From a virus: DNA of 50,848 nucleotides. The notes beneath the pieces are model-generated. The model did no database searches, was not told the origin of the DNA, and worked only from the letters and a program-made list of their open reading frames with translations. Below, in pieces: positions 33,601-40,009 of the stretch. A program made the translations under genes and the position numbers. The stretch covers positions 1 to 50,848 of the IMG/VR virus record IMGVR_UViG_3300028829_005056; one strand, written 5' to 3'. Numbering within the stretch: position 1 is the first letter of the stretch; each line of letters opens with the position of its first letter.

Positions 33601-34478
33601 AAGTTGGTTTTGGTATAGATACAAATCCAGCAATACAGTGGTTATATGATAACGCATATATTTATGGTTTTACTATACCACCAGAACTTAGAGACCAAAA
33701 AGGAACAGACGAGCACTGGCATTGGGAATACCATGGAACAGCTGCTAAGTGTCTTGTAACCGAACACCCAAGAGTTTGGGGTTATGAAGTTGACCCATCA
33801 AAGCAACAAGATAGTAGTGTTACAAATCCTAAAGATAGAGATGGTGTAAGGGCGAAATATGCAGATTGTACATATAGAAAAGTAAAAACCAAAGTTGAGG
33901 GTTCTGAAACTGCTGGTAATTATACAAAATCAACCGAGGGTGATTCAATAATTACTATTCCAGAAAATAAAGACTTATCACCTTATGATATTATAATTGT
34001 CTATGGTGGTCTTGATAGAGGACCAGACTGGATGCTTACTGAGATTGAAAAATCATCTGTAAAATTACTTAATGAAAATATATTCCTTATTGTGCCATAC
34101 ACAACTGATTGGACTAAGACTGAGGTTTTAATTAATAAGATAAAAAATAATAATAAGTTAAATAATTTTTCAATTGTTGGTTTCTCAGCTGGTGGTAAAA
34201 TTGCACAACAAAATATTGATAAAAAATCTTGGAACTTCATTGGACTAATCGACCCACTTACAAATAGTAATCTTATTAGTAATACTGATGTTAATTCAAA
34301 AACCTATATGTTATATAACCAAAATCATTGGTCTTGTTGTGCTAACATTCCGAAGGACCAACCAGCCTTGTCAGCTAAAATAAACAAAAAACAGAATGGA
34401 AATTCTGAATTTTTAAATATAAAACATGACGATATGGTTGGCACATTCTTTAAGAAATTCAAAAACCAAATAAGCTAA
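27606..34478 (+). CDS. Giant baseplate hub protein with M15 peptidase and hydrolase ends
   Basis: A 2290-residue single frame. Residues about 110-220 hold SIDIDFNSSYAPLIKIKFID and FTLKVKGYYGKAVKYCLHLT, a recurring baseplate module. Residues about 1740-1820 (SYSTEITAMGNAMIQPMMYF, then FHGAYMIIKATHKITPNHM) resemble gpD/gp27-type hub barrels. After a Gly/Ser-rich linker, residues about 1890-2060 form a peptidase M15 (VanY-like) domain with SSRHGWGIALDLG (about 1970) and DEHWHWEYHG (about 2034), the His/Asp/His zinc ligands. The last 175 residues look like an alpha/beta hydrolase: IIIVYGGLDRG, nucleophile elbow GFSAGG (about 2191-2196), a possible acid in LIDPL and a His in IKHDD. The M15 domain should cut peptidoglycan peptides during entry. 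The final domain's substrate is unknown. Confidence 0.85.
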   Translation: MANKIKGICTGGKSHLIQPNELFGHDEDDNLFVPPEDLNIYVELTTTKKNRTVIDFTDSGVVGNSSEKGKSKVSFISGSENGKGNDADGNPKTSLSTSYTELTTVFNKTADTEKFGIASIDIDFNSSYAPLIKIKFIDVRGASLFNTGNPPKSEYSSFFDLPYPIFTLKVKGYYGKAVKYCLHLTSWNARFNAQTGNFEITADFIGYTYAMLTDMLLGYLRAITKTESGYAKFLKAKSEMLDPNSLITINELLNKIEDVNTGVTKIEESNVNVQELDGTKNLKNAISRIEDLVNESIDKINKPTSADTAGYAVFVSPITNGLFGVHHTVEDAKQNRLDIKTFKQSMETQITNVNSLIETEGDKLKLSDYDNVKTFEYFRYAVVYSATTTDKSTNFRSAWELNDDGDFEEFEGNFSNWKKNHTNRWMNLDLFDFSTIKSNIKALNDQLDRKEKELKETISTTIQGTVTELLGFEPTIKNIFRIFTVHAEIFMECLKDTSKKAQDDIQGLRKAEFDKLQDKAFDIKKVDTQDTGTLPAIIYPWPLYRTPSDNKANKGGALEEAWLGKDILIPQNVPELVFVEDLLKGLLLVNKEDAERQARADNPGVIADSWYPVSPFDTPLFGITQNPYKTNEIGNTSNKLDPLLLMMERAFIFLGFSNRQLYSSEVEAMATFEANTANGGIMDSAVKLAMVSGDDDPTIANDIIKYFLDGGSSDGRKIAISQKPNTGRPFMYLNNSETHYYYKYIEGGDKKDEKFIPLNGDLHGSEFFDSNGKFLSASKIKKKTKGDDPSLLFLSPPGTNISGGPRPYRYGPTFMKIIDNSKYNNTAALQPRYETQDTTLQTWKDQVKTANGETDFVDYGTLYSIDRTKDFGNNQAEDIAGLNIFGNDAVSRYAFTTIAAINYSDSESSADEREIYPGGEAKGVSEAAFYTNADGYGSTSLASNNQPDNYKDSFGQENGMLTGYEISDRAKYKFKPTNGENAGIESEYYPVRNANRTRGLFSTTNSTIAHEDIGQNRGLFISDVNDICIPHIDFAVDSSIYSLFGSQLYFEQRRSSSPKSARAFLFLHTLPWNGLFIDDVAKYHSKGTQAALFNNKDSNVLSNIFGRKAAFIHAPKLWCAFMGGILWRNRSSTGTTENSSNDIIWEDDDSTTFKDYSGKVPSYKGGSGYYDPIVFGVRTNLINENSEFNPCYVPEVLEGGAIPFGNLPSRHHYLTHDSAAVPLHFSIDNEYKLISGVVKNLPLQIKEEFIKTFFEFVNSSQWETIRRNYEVFPNERDGNGNLKPNSWDNPNSGVNITYTNKGRTEHPSNWSGNSQEWVKLWENANNLDKNIINSTESIGSSIKPKQEKIKGEIKGIKSSWVENNFPNYKQYEYISSIRLKGSTASAPPPAKINLSNQVGYNWDIGYKPNTDTNNILVMLFKETVWIANGSYKPWVDHEADRYKNFDNTIAVNKPLLEQYVTAFVKEFRRINKVDTIKDEENDQLQQIFNTMDSDTIRLNIYRHCKTVYDKWIAGSQGNVLAACGTDKADITEKTSKKDRVSGSEHRLIDSFRFVNRAFNDLGDKYLLNPKIINDIVVGNLNQSFYDLISRVLADNNFNFIALPAFIDFNSTDEMASLFKAEIYNQELDEAVAGPTFVCVYVGQTSNKLDLGDGSDFPNDGFDFKCTDGQLEVQSLPLDFTKDKAEHEHNVVAFAVNYGHQNQNIFTDVKLDQKEFSETDESLQITDTIGQNGAQSNRTQAGQNLWNVYQVRSYSTEITAMGNAMIQPMMYFQLNNIPMFHGAYMIIKATHKITPNHMTTNFKGVRTRFIDTPLIDSNTIYMSMLGNIGNGDGSGVSSLDSVAGGTGGGSTYTPKGSYPPIIGTIIDNGGTNGAITQGTGNIFARQIPQIDGLNNRKLSLPDENAILFNAVAPLEKMMNAWVAWMKANGFKGQNGDGKFYATIESSFRSIAKQEQLEYQYRNQPGRAAPAGSSRHGWGIALDLGFYDKAGNKVPSNKSSKVGFGIDTNPAIQWLYDNAYIYGFTIPPELRDQKGTDEHWHWEYHGTAAKCLVTEHPRVWGYEVDPSKQQDSSVTNPKDRDGVRAKYADCTYRKVKTKVEGSETAGNYTKSTEGDSIITIPENKDLSPYDIIIVYGGLDRGPDWMLTEIEKSSVKLLNENIFLIVPYTTDWTKTEVLINKIKNNNKLNNFSIVGFSAGGKIAQQNIDKKSWNFIGLIDPLTNSNLISNTDVNSKTYMLYNQNHWSCCANIPKDQPALSAKINKKQNGNSEFLNIKHDDMVGTFFKKFKNQIS

Positions 34479-34480
34479 AC

Positions 34481-34511
34481 TTGTATGGTTAATTTATTTT
34501 TCGTATCTTTG
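34481..34511 (+). promoter_or_regulatory. Bacteroidetes-type promoter, nearly leaderless
   Basis: TTG (34481-34483), 20-nt spacer, TATCTTTG (34504-34511): a full match to the Bacteroidetes TTG/TAnnTTTG consensus. The ATG at 34517 is only 5 nt after the element, so the transcript should start at or next to the start codon. Confidence 0.8.
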
Positions 34512-34516
34512 CAATA

Positions 34517-35116
34517 ATGATTGCGAATATAGTCACGAGTAATAAACTAGAGGTAGATGATATTGATGATATAAATGTTGTCGAATCGTTGGATGATATT
34601 ATCCAAGACCTACCAACACTTGTTACATCATATAAATGGGTAACCGATAACTATGACGACTATGACATCTATGACAAGCAATTAGGTGATAGTCTTTATT
34701 GGACATTCGCTAAAACTGAGCGTAGAGACATCTTCAACAATGATGTAGAGGAATTTATCACTCTTGCTAATCGTGAGCTTATATCGAAGATAAAGTATGT
34801 CTTTGTGGACCCTATACAACTACAGAGAGACACCATAAAGAAAATAATCACCAAGATATATGAATTAAAGGATAAGATAACCTTTAAGAATGGGGATATG
34901 CTTTACATATATGGTGAAAATTTAATATTTGGTATAGACCTTAATCTACTTAAATACATAGGAATCAACCCTATAAAGGTTGAAAAGAAAATAAAAAGTA
35001 TTTCGAAGGTTTTTTTGGATGATAAAGAAATATTTATTGAGTATAAAAGCAATATGGAACGACTGGGTGACTCAGTGAAGTACATACCTTACTTGTACTC
35101 GATAAAACATGAATAA
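34517..35116 (+). CDS. Unknown protein, possibly leaderless early gene
   Basis: A 199-residue acidic protein (LEVDDIDDINVVESLDDII near the start) with mixed helix and strand, no membrane segment and no motif I recognise. The middle (FVDPIQLQRDTIKKIITKIY) is helical, and the C-terminus has alternating strands (GENLIFGIDLNLLKYIGINP). It has a host-type promoter of its own, unlike the structural genes, which suggests early or constitutive expression. Its 3' end overlaps the next gene by 8 bases (ATGAATAA), so the pair is likely coupled and may work together. Confidence 0.65.
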   Translation: MIANIVTSNKLEVDDIDDINVVESLDDIIQDLPTLVTSYKWVTDNYDDYDIYDKQLGDSLYWTFAKTERRDIFNNDVEEFITLANRELISKIKYVFVDPIQLQRDTIKKIITKIYELKDKITFKNGDMLYIYGENLIFGIDLNLLKYIGINPIKVEKKIKSISKVFLDDKEIFIEYKSNMERLGDSVKYIPYLYSIKHE

Positions 35117-35510
35117 AAAAATATTATTAGCGTCATTTATCTTTCCAGAAAGATTAGAATGGTTTTTAAGTTACTTGGAAAATAAATTTTCCATCCCTAG
35201 AGAGACCGTATTTGTCTACAAAAACCACGATGACGAATCTAAATTAGTTGTTACCTTTAAGTTTGTACTTAAAGATGGTAAACGAGTTAACTTCAAATCA
35301 CTATTTCCTAGCGCAATTCTTATACACAAGAAGGGTAATGCTATCTATACAATAAATGCATTAAATAAACTTATAGAAAGTTTACAAGGAGATAACATTG
35401 GGAACATTGATTACAAATCAATTATAATAGATTGGGAACAATATCAAAATAAGTTGATATTAACTAATAATGGTGAGTTGGTTATATTTGACATAGAGAA
35501 GGTTTTTTAG
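35109..35510 (+). CDS. Unknown protein paired with the 34517 gene
   Basis: A 133-residue basic protein with an alpha/beta pattern (ILLASFIFPERLEWFLSYLE, then SKLVVTFKFVLKDGKRVNF, and a final strand LVIFDIEKVF). No family is recognised and no signal peptide is convincing. It starts within the end of the preceding gene and ends in TAG, one of the few TAG stops here, confirming that TAG is not reassigned. No terminator is evident after it. Confidence 0.6.
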   Translation: MNKKILLASFIFPERLEWFLSYLENKFSIPRETVFVYKNHDDESKLVVTFKFVLKDGKRVNFKSLFPSAILIHKKGNAIYTINALNKLIESLQGDNIGNIDYKSIIIDWEQYQNKLILTNNGELVIFDIEKVF

Positions 35511-35520
35511 TGGTTTCTTG

Positions 35521-35528
35521 GTATTTAT
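35521..35528 (+). promoter_or_regulatory. RTATTTAT motif before the 35565 gene
   Basis: GTATTTAT then ATAATAAAG, 36 nt before the ATG at 35565. Confidence 0.5.
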
Positions 35529-35564
35529 ATAATAAAGAATAACACTATATTAAAATATATAATT

Positions 35565-35753
35565 ATGTCAGATAACAAAAACGGAAAAGATTTATCAAGC
35601 GGATTAGACGATTTTTTAAGTCAAAACCCACAAAACGAACAATCACAAGAAGAATGTACAACTGAGGAATGTCTTATCAAAACAGATAAAAGCATTGTTG
35701 AGAGAGTTAATAAGAAAATCATCACTGATGATGGTAGACAATTATTAATGTAA
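35565..35753 (+). CDS. Small acidic protein, unknown
   Basis: A 62-residue Asn/Gln/Glu-rich protein. The first 35 residues look disordered; the end is a short helix-strand (KSIVERVNKKIITDDGRQLL). It has two cysteines in TTEECLI/QEECT context. No family is assigned. It has a phage-type promoter motif and is followed 4 bases later by the acidic 35758 gene. Small acidic genes in pairs often belong to head assembly cores in T4-like phages (gp67/gp68), but there is no sequence proof here. Confidence 0.55.
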   Translation: MSDNKNGKDLSSGLDDFLSQNPQNEQSQEECTTEECLIKTDKSIVERVNKKIITDDGRQLLM

Positions 35754-35757
35754 TATA

Positions 35758-36510
35758 ATGAAGAACAAGAAAATAATATTAAGTGAAGAGTTGAAGCGAT
35801 TCAATGCAATCAATGAGTATTCATTCTATGTACCAGAAGGTGATGAACCAGAAGGTGATATCGAAAATTTACTATTAAGTGAAGAAGACCCAGAAGGTGA
35901 AGAAGAACCAGAAGTTGTATCTCCAGAACCAGCTGGTGAAGAAGGTGCAGAAGGTATCGATGACCTTGAAGGTGAAATTGATGCAGAGATGGGTGGTGAA
36001 GAGTTTGCTGATGAACCAGACATGGGTGGTGAAGACCCAGCAATGGATGCTGATATGGACTTATCTGTTGATGAACCAGAAGATGAGGTTGAATTAGACG
36101 TAACTGAATTAGTTAACAGTACTGATGCAGCTAAACAAGCGGCAGACAATGCAAACAACAAGATAGACCAACTATTAGGAAGTGTATCTAAACTAGAAAA
36201 CCAATTATCATCATTCCAAGGAATAGGAGATAAAATTGATAGCCTTGAAAATGAGCTAGAGAAAAGAGCTCCAACACCAGAAGAGAAAATTGAAATGAGG
36301 TCTTTTGATTCATATCCATATAATCTTAAACTTACAGATTTTTGGGCTGACCAAAAAGGACAATATGATGTTTTAGATACAGATGGTGAAGGAGAAGGAA
36401 CACCTAAAGAATATGTACTAACAAAGGATGATGTTGATTCTGATTATTCAGAGTTACAAGTCAAAAATACTCTTGACACTTCAAACCCTTACGAGGAAGA
36501 AGACATCTAA
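35758..36510 (+). CDS. Highly acidic repeat-containing protein, unknown
   Basis: A 250-residue protein. After a basic helix (MKNKKIILSEELKRFNAINE) come about 90 residues made almost only of Glu, Asp, Pro, Gly and Met, with repeats of the type MGGEE and EPEDE. Then follows a coiled coil (about 125-175, NNKIDQLLGSVSKLENQLSS) and a C-terminal globular part (about 180-250). The acidic region suggests a scaffold, an internal head protein or a DNA mimic. The N-terminal K-x-I-L-S-E helix resembles that of the 19647 protein (K-L-T-E). It ends just before a strong terminator. Confidence 0.6.
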   Translation: MKNKKIILSEELKRFNAINEYSFYVPEGDEPEGDIENLLLSEEDPEGEEEPEVVSPEPAGEEGAEGIDDLEGEIDAEMGGEEFADEPDMGGEDPAMDADMDLSVDEPEDEVELDVTELVNSTDAAKQAADNANNKIDQLLGSVSKLENQLSSFQGIGDKIDSLENELEKRAPTPEEKIEMRSFDSYPYNLKLTDFWADQKGQYDVLDTDGEGEGTPKEYVLTKDDVDSDYSELQVKNTLDTSNPYEEEDI

Positions 36511-36532
36511 TCAAAAGATAATTAAAATACTA

Positions 36533-36558
36533 AAAGCCCTATTAATAGGGCTTTTTTT
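36533..36558 (+). terminator. Strong rho-independent terminator
   Basis: AAAGCCCT (36533-36540) and AGGGCTTT (36547-36554) form a perfect 8-bp stem with loop ATTAAT, followed by further T, giving a T7 tail. Confidence 0.92.
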
Positions 36559-36587
36559 ATGTCTTAATATTTTAATTTTAAAAAACA

Positions 36588-36618
36588 TTGCATGGTGTTA
36601 AAAAGTGTAGTATATTTG
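36588..36618 (+). promoter_or_regulatory. Bacteroidetes-type promoter 1 of the SSB operon
   Basis: TTG (36588-36590), 20-nt spacer, TATATTTG (36611-36618). Full match to the host consensus, 110 nt before the SSB ATG and just downstream of the terminator. Confidence 0.78.
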
Positions 36619-36640
36619 TAGAAATATCTGGATAAATTAC

Positions 36641-36670
36641 TTGACTTTTTTATAAAAAATAGTATATTTG
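36641..36670 (+). promoter_or_regulatory. Bacteroidetes-type promoter 2 of the SSB operon
   Basis: TTGAC (36641-36645), with 19 nt between TTG and TATATTTG (36663-36670). Full match to the host consensus. It lies 53 bp downstream of promoter 1, and the leader would be about 50 nt and A-rich. Confidence 0.85.
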
Positions 36671-36727
36671 GGTAACGAAAAAGTAAATAAATAAATAACA
36701 AATAAATAATCAAAACAAACAACAATT

Positions 36728-37693
36728 ATGAGTAGTAGATTAGATGCGATGATGAACCAATACAAAACGAACAGCACATCATCAAAAAGTAAAGGGTCAA
36801 AGAAATTTGACAAAAACAATTATTTTGCAACATTCTTAGAGGATGGTGTATTATCAGCACAAAGACATGTGAGAATTGTAGAACCTAAGGGTGAAACAGA
36901 ATCTCCATTTGTGGAAATTATGGGACATAAATCACAAGTTGAAGGACAATGGAAAACATTCATTTGCCCTAAACATGAGAAAGGTGAAAAATGTCCATTC
37001 TGTGAAGCAAGAGAATTACTTCTTGCAACAGGTGATGAAGCTGATAGAAAAGAAGCTATCCAATTTTCTGCAAAGAAAATGTATGTAGTTAAATTAATCG
37101 ATAGAGATAACCCAGACCATGGTGTTAAATTCTGGAGAATTAATCACCACTACAAGCAACAAGGTGTGATGGATAAAATCAATGCTGGAAACACGACTTT
37201 ACCAGCTGGTGAAGACCCAATTTCTACAGCAAATGGTAGAGATATCATTATTACAATTACTGGTGACGGTAAGAAGTCTGCGGTAACGGGAGTTAACTAC
37301 GCAATGGCTCAGACACCACTAAGTGAAGATACTGAACAATCAAACGCTTGGTTAGCAAGTGCACATGAGAAGTCATGGGAAGATGTTTATTCAGTTAAAC
37401 CTTATGAATTCTTAGAAATCATTGTTAGAGGTGGAGTACCATACTGGCAAAAGGATGATTCTGAAAAAGGTGGAGGGTATGTTGATAAAGCGTCTCTTAC
37501 TGAAACTTCTAATACAGAAGAACCTAAGGAAGAATTAGATAGTGAATTATCTATGGGAGTTGCTAATGCTAATGCTGATGCTAACCCACCAAGAACCTTA
37601 ACACCAGAAAGTGCGATACCAGAAAATACTGGCGCAGCAGCAACTACTGATGCGGCAACTGATGATGCTGAGGATGACGATTTACCATTCTAA
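36728..37693 (+). CDS. gp32: Single-stranded DNA-binding protein (gp32-like)
   Basis: A 321-residue SSB. The core has a zinc-binding pattern C80-x2-H83-x5-C89-x2-C92 (FICPKHEKGEKCPFCEA), analogous to the zinc ribbon of T4 gp32. The OB-fold strands follow (KMYVVKLIDRDNPDHGVKFW). The N-terminus is Ser/Lys-rich, and the C-terminal 60 residues are acidic, ending in DDAEDDDLPF, the usual tail for binding replication partners. It is translated at high level in such phages, consistent with two consecutive host-type promoters and a terminator directly after it. It opens the replication block. Confidence 0.9.
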   Translation: MSSRLDAMMNQYKTNSTSSKSKGSKKFDKNNYFATFLEDGVLSAQRHVRIVEPKGETESPFVEIMGHKSQVEGQWKTFICPKHEKGEKCPFCEARELLLATGDEADRKEAIQFSAKKMYVVKLIDRDNPDHGVKFWRINHHYKQQGVMDKINAGNTTLPAGEDPISTANGRDIIITITGDGKKSAVTGVNYAMAQTPLSEDTEQSNAWLASAHEKSWEDVYSVKPYEFLEIIVRGGVPYWQKDDSEKGGGYVDKASLTETSNTEEPKEELDSELSMGVANANADANPPRTLTPESAIPENTGAAATTDAATDDAEDDDLPF

Positions 37694-37709
37694 ATCAAAT
37701 ATTTGAAAT

Positions 37710-37739
37710 AAGGGGTTGCAATTAAGTAACCCCTTTTTT
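37710..37739 (+). terminator. Terminator after the SSB gene
   Basis: AAGGGGTT (37710-37717) pairs with AACCCCTT (37728-37735) around a 10-base loop, with a T6 run. Read-through is needed for uvsX unless a weaker promoter lies in the 38 bases before it. Confidence 0.88.
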
Positions 37740-37773
37740 CTATACCTAAAAGAGAGAAAAATTTTATTAACAT

Positions 37774-38871
37774 ATGGCTAAAAAGGCACCAAAAAAACCA
37801 GTCTCAAAGCAGAATTTCAATTTGAGTAAATTTAAAAAAAATAACGGTTATGATATTACCGTAAAAGATAAAGAACTAACATGGATACCATTATCGGATT
37901 CATTTCATGAAGCACTAAAGATACCAGGACTTGCGAGAGGATACTTTACCTCATTCAGAGGATACTCCAACACAGGTAAATCAACAGCTATTTATGAAGC
38001 CGTTGCTGGAGCACAAAAAATTGGAGACCTTCCAGTAATTATAGAAACTGAGGGTAACTGGTCATGGGAACATGCTAGAAATATTGGAGTACAATTCGAA
38101 GAAGTTATCGATGAGGAAACAGGGGAAATTATTGATTATGATGGTGATTTCATCTTCATGAGTGGTGATGACCTTCTTAATGAATATCAATACATAAATT
38201 ATAAGGATGGTAAGACAGCATCTAAGCCACTTAGAAACGAACCAATAATTGAGGACGTTGCAAGGCTTATGACTGACTTATTAGACGCACAAGCTGATGG
38301 TGAGTTACCGAGAGATATATGTTTCCTTTGGGATTCTGTAGGTTCAATGAATGGTTTCCAATCAGTAATGTCTAAATCAAATAATAACCAATGGAATGCT
38401 GGTTCAATGGAAAGTGCATTTAAATCATTGGTAAACCATAGAATACCTTCATCTAGAAGAATCGGTAAGGAATACATCAACACATTTGCTGTTGTTCAAA
38501 AGATTTGGTTAGATAATGAGAATACAGTTATCAAGCACAAGGGTGGGGAAGCATTTTTCTATTCACCAAGAGTTATTGTTCACTTCGGGGGTATCAAGAC
38601 ACATTCAACAGTTAAATTACATGCTACCTCTGGTGGTGAGACATATCAATTCGGTGTAACAACTAAAGTTAGATGTGAGAAGAACCAAGTTAATGGTGTT
38701 GAAGAACGAGGGGTATTATCTAGTACACCACGCGGTTATTGGAATCCAGACAAGTTAGAAGAGTATAAGAAAGAACATAAGGGTTACATCCTTGGTCGTC
38801 TTAACTCTGAATATGATGACTTTACAATTGTACAAGAAGAGGTAACAGAAAAAGTAGATACAAAAGCTTAA
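37774..38871 (+). CDS. uvsX: UvsX-type recombinase (RecA/RAD51 family)
   Basis: A 365-residue recombinase, close to T4 UvsX (391). Walker A is GYSNTGKST at residues 63-71, the Walker B strand is ICFLWDSVGS (about 188-197), and the DNA-binding loop region lies near MSKSNNNQWNAGSM. The basic N-terminus (MAKKAPKKPVSKQ) is typical. It forms filaments on SSB-coated single-stranded DNA for recombination-dependent replication. It sits between SSB and the 5' nuclease genes. Confidence 0.93.
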   Translation: MAKKAPKKPVSKQNFNLSKFKKNNGYDITVKDKELTWIPLSDSFHEALKIPGLARGYFTSFRGYSNTGKSTAIYEAVAGAQKIGDLPVIIETEGNWSWEHARNIGVQFEEVIDEETGEIIDYDGDFIFMSGDDLLNEYQYINYKDGKTASKPLRNEPIIEDVARLMTDLLDAQADGELPRDICFLWDSVGSMNGFQSVMSKSNNNQWNAGSMESAFKSLVNHRIPSSRRIGKEYINTFAVVQKIWLDNENTVIKHKGGEAFFYSPRVIVHFGGIKTHSTVKLHATSGGETYQFGVTTKVRCEKNQVNGVEERGVLSSTPRGYWNPDKLEEYKKEHKGYILGRLNSEYDDFTIVQEEVTEKVDTKA

Positions 38872-38912
38872 GTTACCAAGTATTAACCATTTAATCACAC
38901 GATGTGAGAAAG

Positions 38913-39995
38913 ATGCCGCCAAGAACTGGCACAAGAGAGAAAAAATTAAATACACTACTAGTCGATGGGAATGCATTGTTTAAGACAGGTTTCTTCGGGG
39001 CTAGTAGTGAATTTAACAAAGATGGTATCCATATAGGTGGTACCTATCAATTCATTACGGTTTTACGTAAATTATTAACAGAAACAATCTATCACCAAGT
39101 TTATGTCTTTTGGGATGGACTATTTAGTGGTAAATTACGTTATAATATCTATGAGGATTACAAATCTGACCGTGGAAAGGATTTTATTAATGGAACACAC
39201 ACAGTTGACCAAAGTGAAGCTAATCAGAAACTTAGGATAACCAAATACCTTGACGAATTATTTATTCGACAAATAATGGACGAAATGGTTGAAAGTGATG
39301 ATTATATTGCGTATTATTGTAAAACAAAGAAAGAATATGAAACAGTAACCATATGTACCAATGATGGAGATATGGCTCAATTGATTAACAAGGGTATTCG
39401 GATTTATTTCTGTAACCCACAAATTAAAAATTATGTAACAACAGAAAACTTTAATCTCTACTTTAATTATAAGTTAGAAAATGCCGCATTGGTTAAATCA
39501 ATGATAGGTGACCCTAGCGATAGTATAAGAGGTATTAAACGTTTAGGAGAACCAACACTCCTAAAACACTTTCCAGAATTATCAAAAAGGAAAGTAACCC
39601 TAGAAGAAATTCTTATAAAAGCAGATAAACTACAAGAGGACCGAAAACAAGTAAAGAAAAAACCACTTGGTGTCTTAAGTAATATTATCGAAGGTGTAAC
39701 CACCACGAAACCAGATGAAGATGGTAAATCACATGACCTAGTAATGGGAATGGAATTATACAATCGAAATTGGAAGTTGGTTAACCTAAAAGAACCCATG
39801 ATGACTGAGGAAGGTCTGGAACAACTAGAATTATATCTAGATGCACCACTATCCCCAGAAGGAAGGAGCATAAAGAACGTCTATACATTGATGAAAGAAG
39901 ATGGTTTAGATTGGCTAATAGGTGAGCGAAGGTTTGCCGAATACTTAATTCCGTTCAAAAAACTAATGGAACGAGAATTAAAAAATAACAAGTAA
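38913..39995 (+). CDS. rnh: 5'-3' exonuclease/flap endonuclease (T4 RNase H-like)
   Basis: A 360-residue FEN/PIN-superfamily nuclease. Metal-binding acidic residues are visible in LLVDGNALFK, FWDGLFSGKLR, TICTNDGDMAQL and MIGDPSDSIRGIKRLGEPT, the last being the helix-hairpin-helix region. In T4 this enzyme removes RNA primers from Okazaki fragments. I choose the ATG at 38913 over the GTG nine bases upstream (38904), because the ATG gives MPPRTGTREKK directly before the catalytic core; either start is possible. It is longer than T4 RNase H (305). It is followed 14 bases later by an unknown gene and then the helicase. Confidence 0.9.
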   Translation: MPPRTGTREKKLNTLLVDGNALFKTGFFGASSEFNKDGIHIGGTYQFITVLRKLLTETIYHQVYVFWDGLFSGKLRYNIYEDYKSDRGKDFINGTHTVDQSEANQKLRITKYLDELFIRQIMDEMVESDDYIAYYCKTKKEYETVTICTNDGDMAQLINKGIRIYFCNPQIKNYVTTENFNLYFNYKLENAALVKSMIGDPSDSIRGIKRLGEPTLLKHFPELSKRKVTLEEILIKADKLQEDRKQVKKKPLGVLSNIIEGVTTTKPDEDGKSHDLVMGMELYNRNWKLVNLKEPMMTEEGLEQLELYLDAPLSPEGRSIKNVYTLMKEDGLDWLIGERRFAEYLIPFKKLMERELKNNK

Positions 39996-40009
39996 ATAAA
40001 AATAAAATT

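Noticed and set aside
35826-36161. 111-residue Ser/Pro-rich minus-strand frame
   Set aside because: It is the mirror of the acidic GAA/GAT-rich repeats of the 35758 gene, so its low complexity is a by-product.
39467-39871. 134-residue minus-strand frame inside the 5' nuclease gene
   Set aside because: It overlaps conserved nuclease motifs on the other strand and has no motif of its own.
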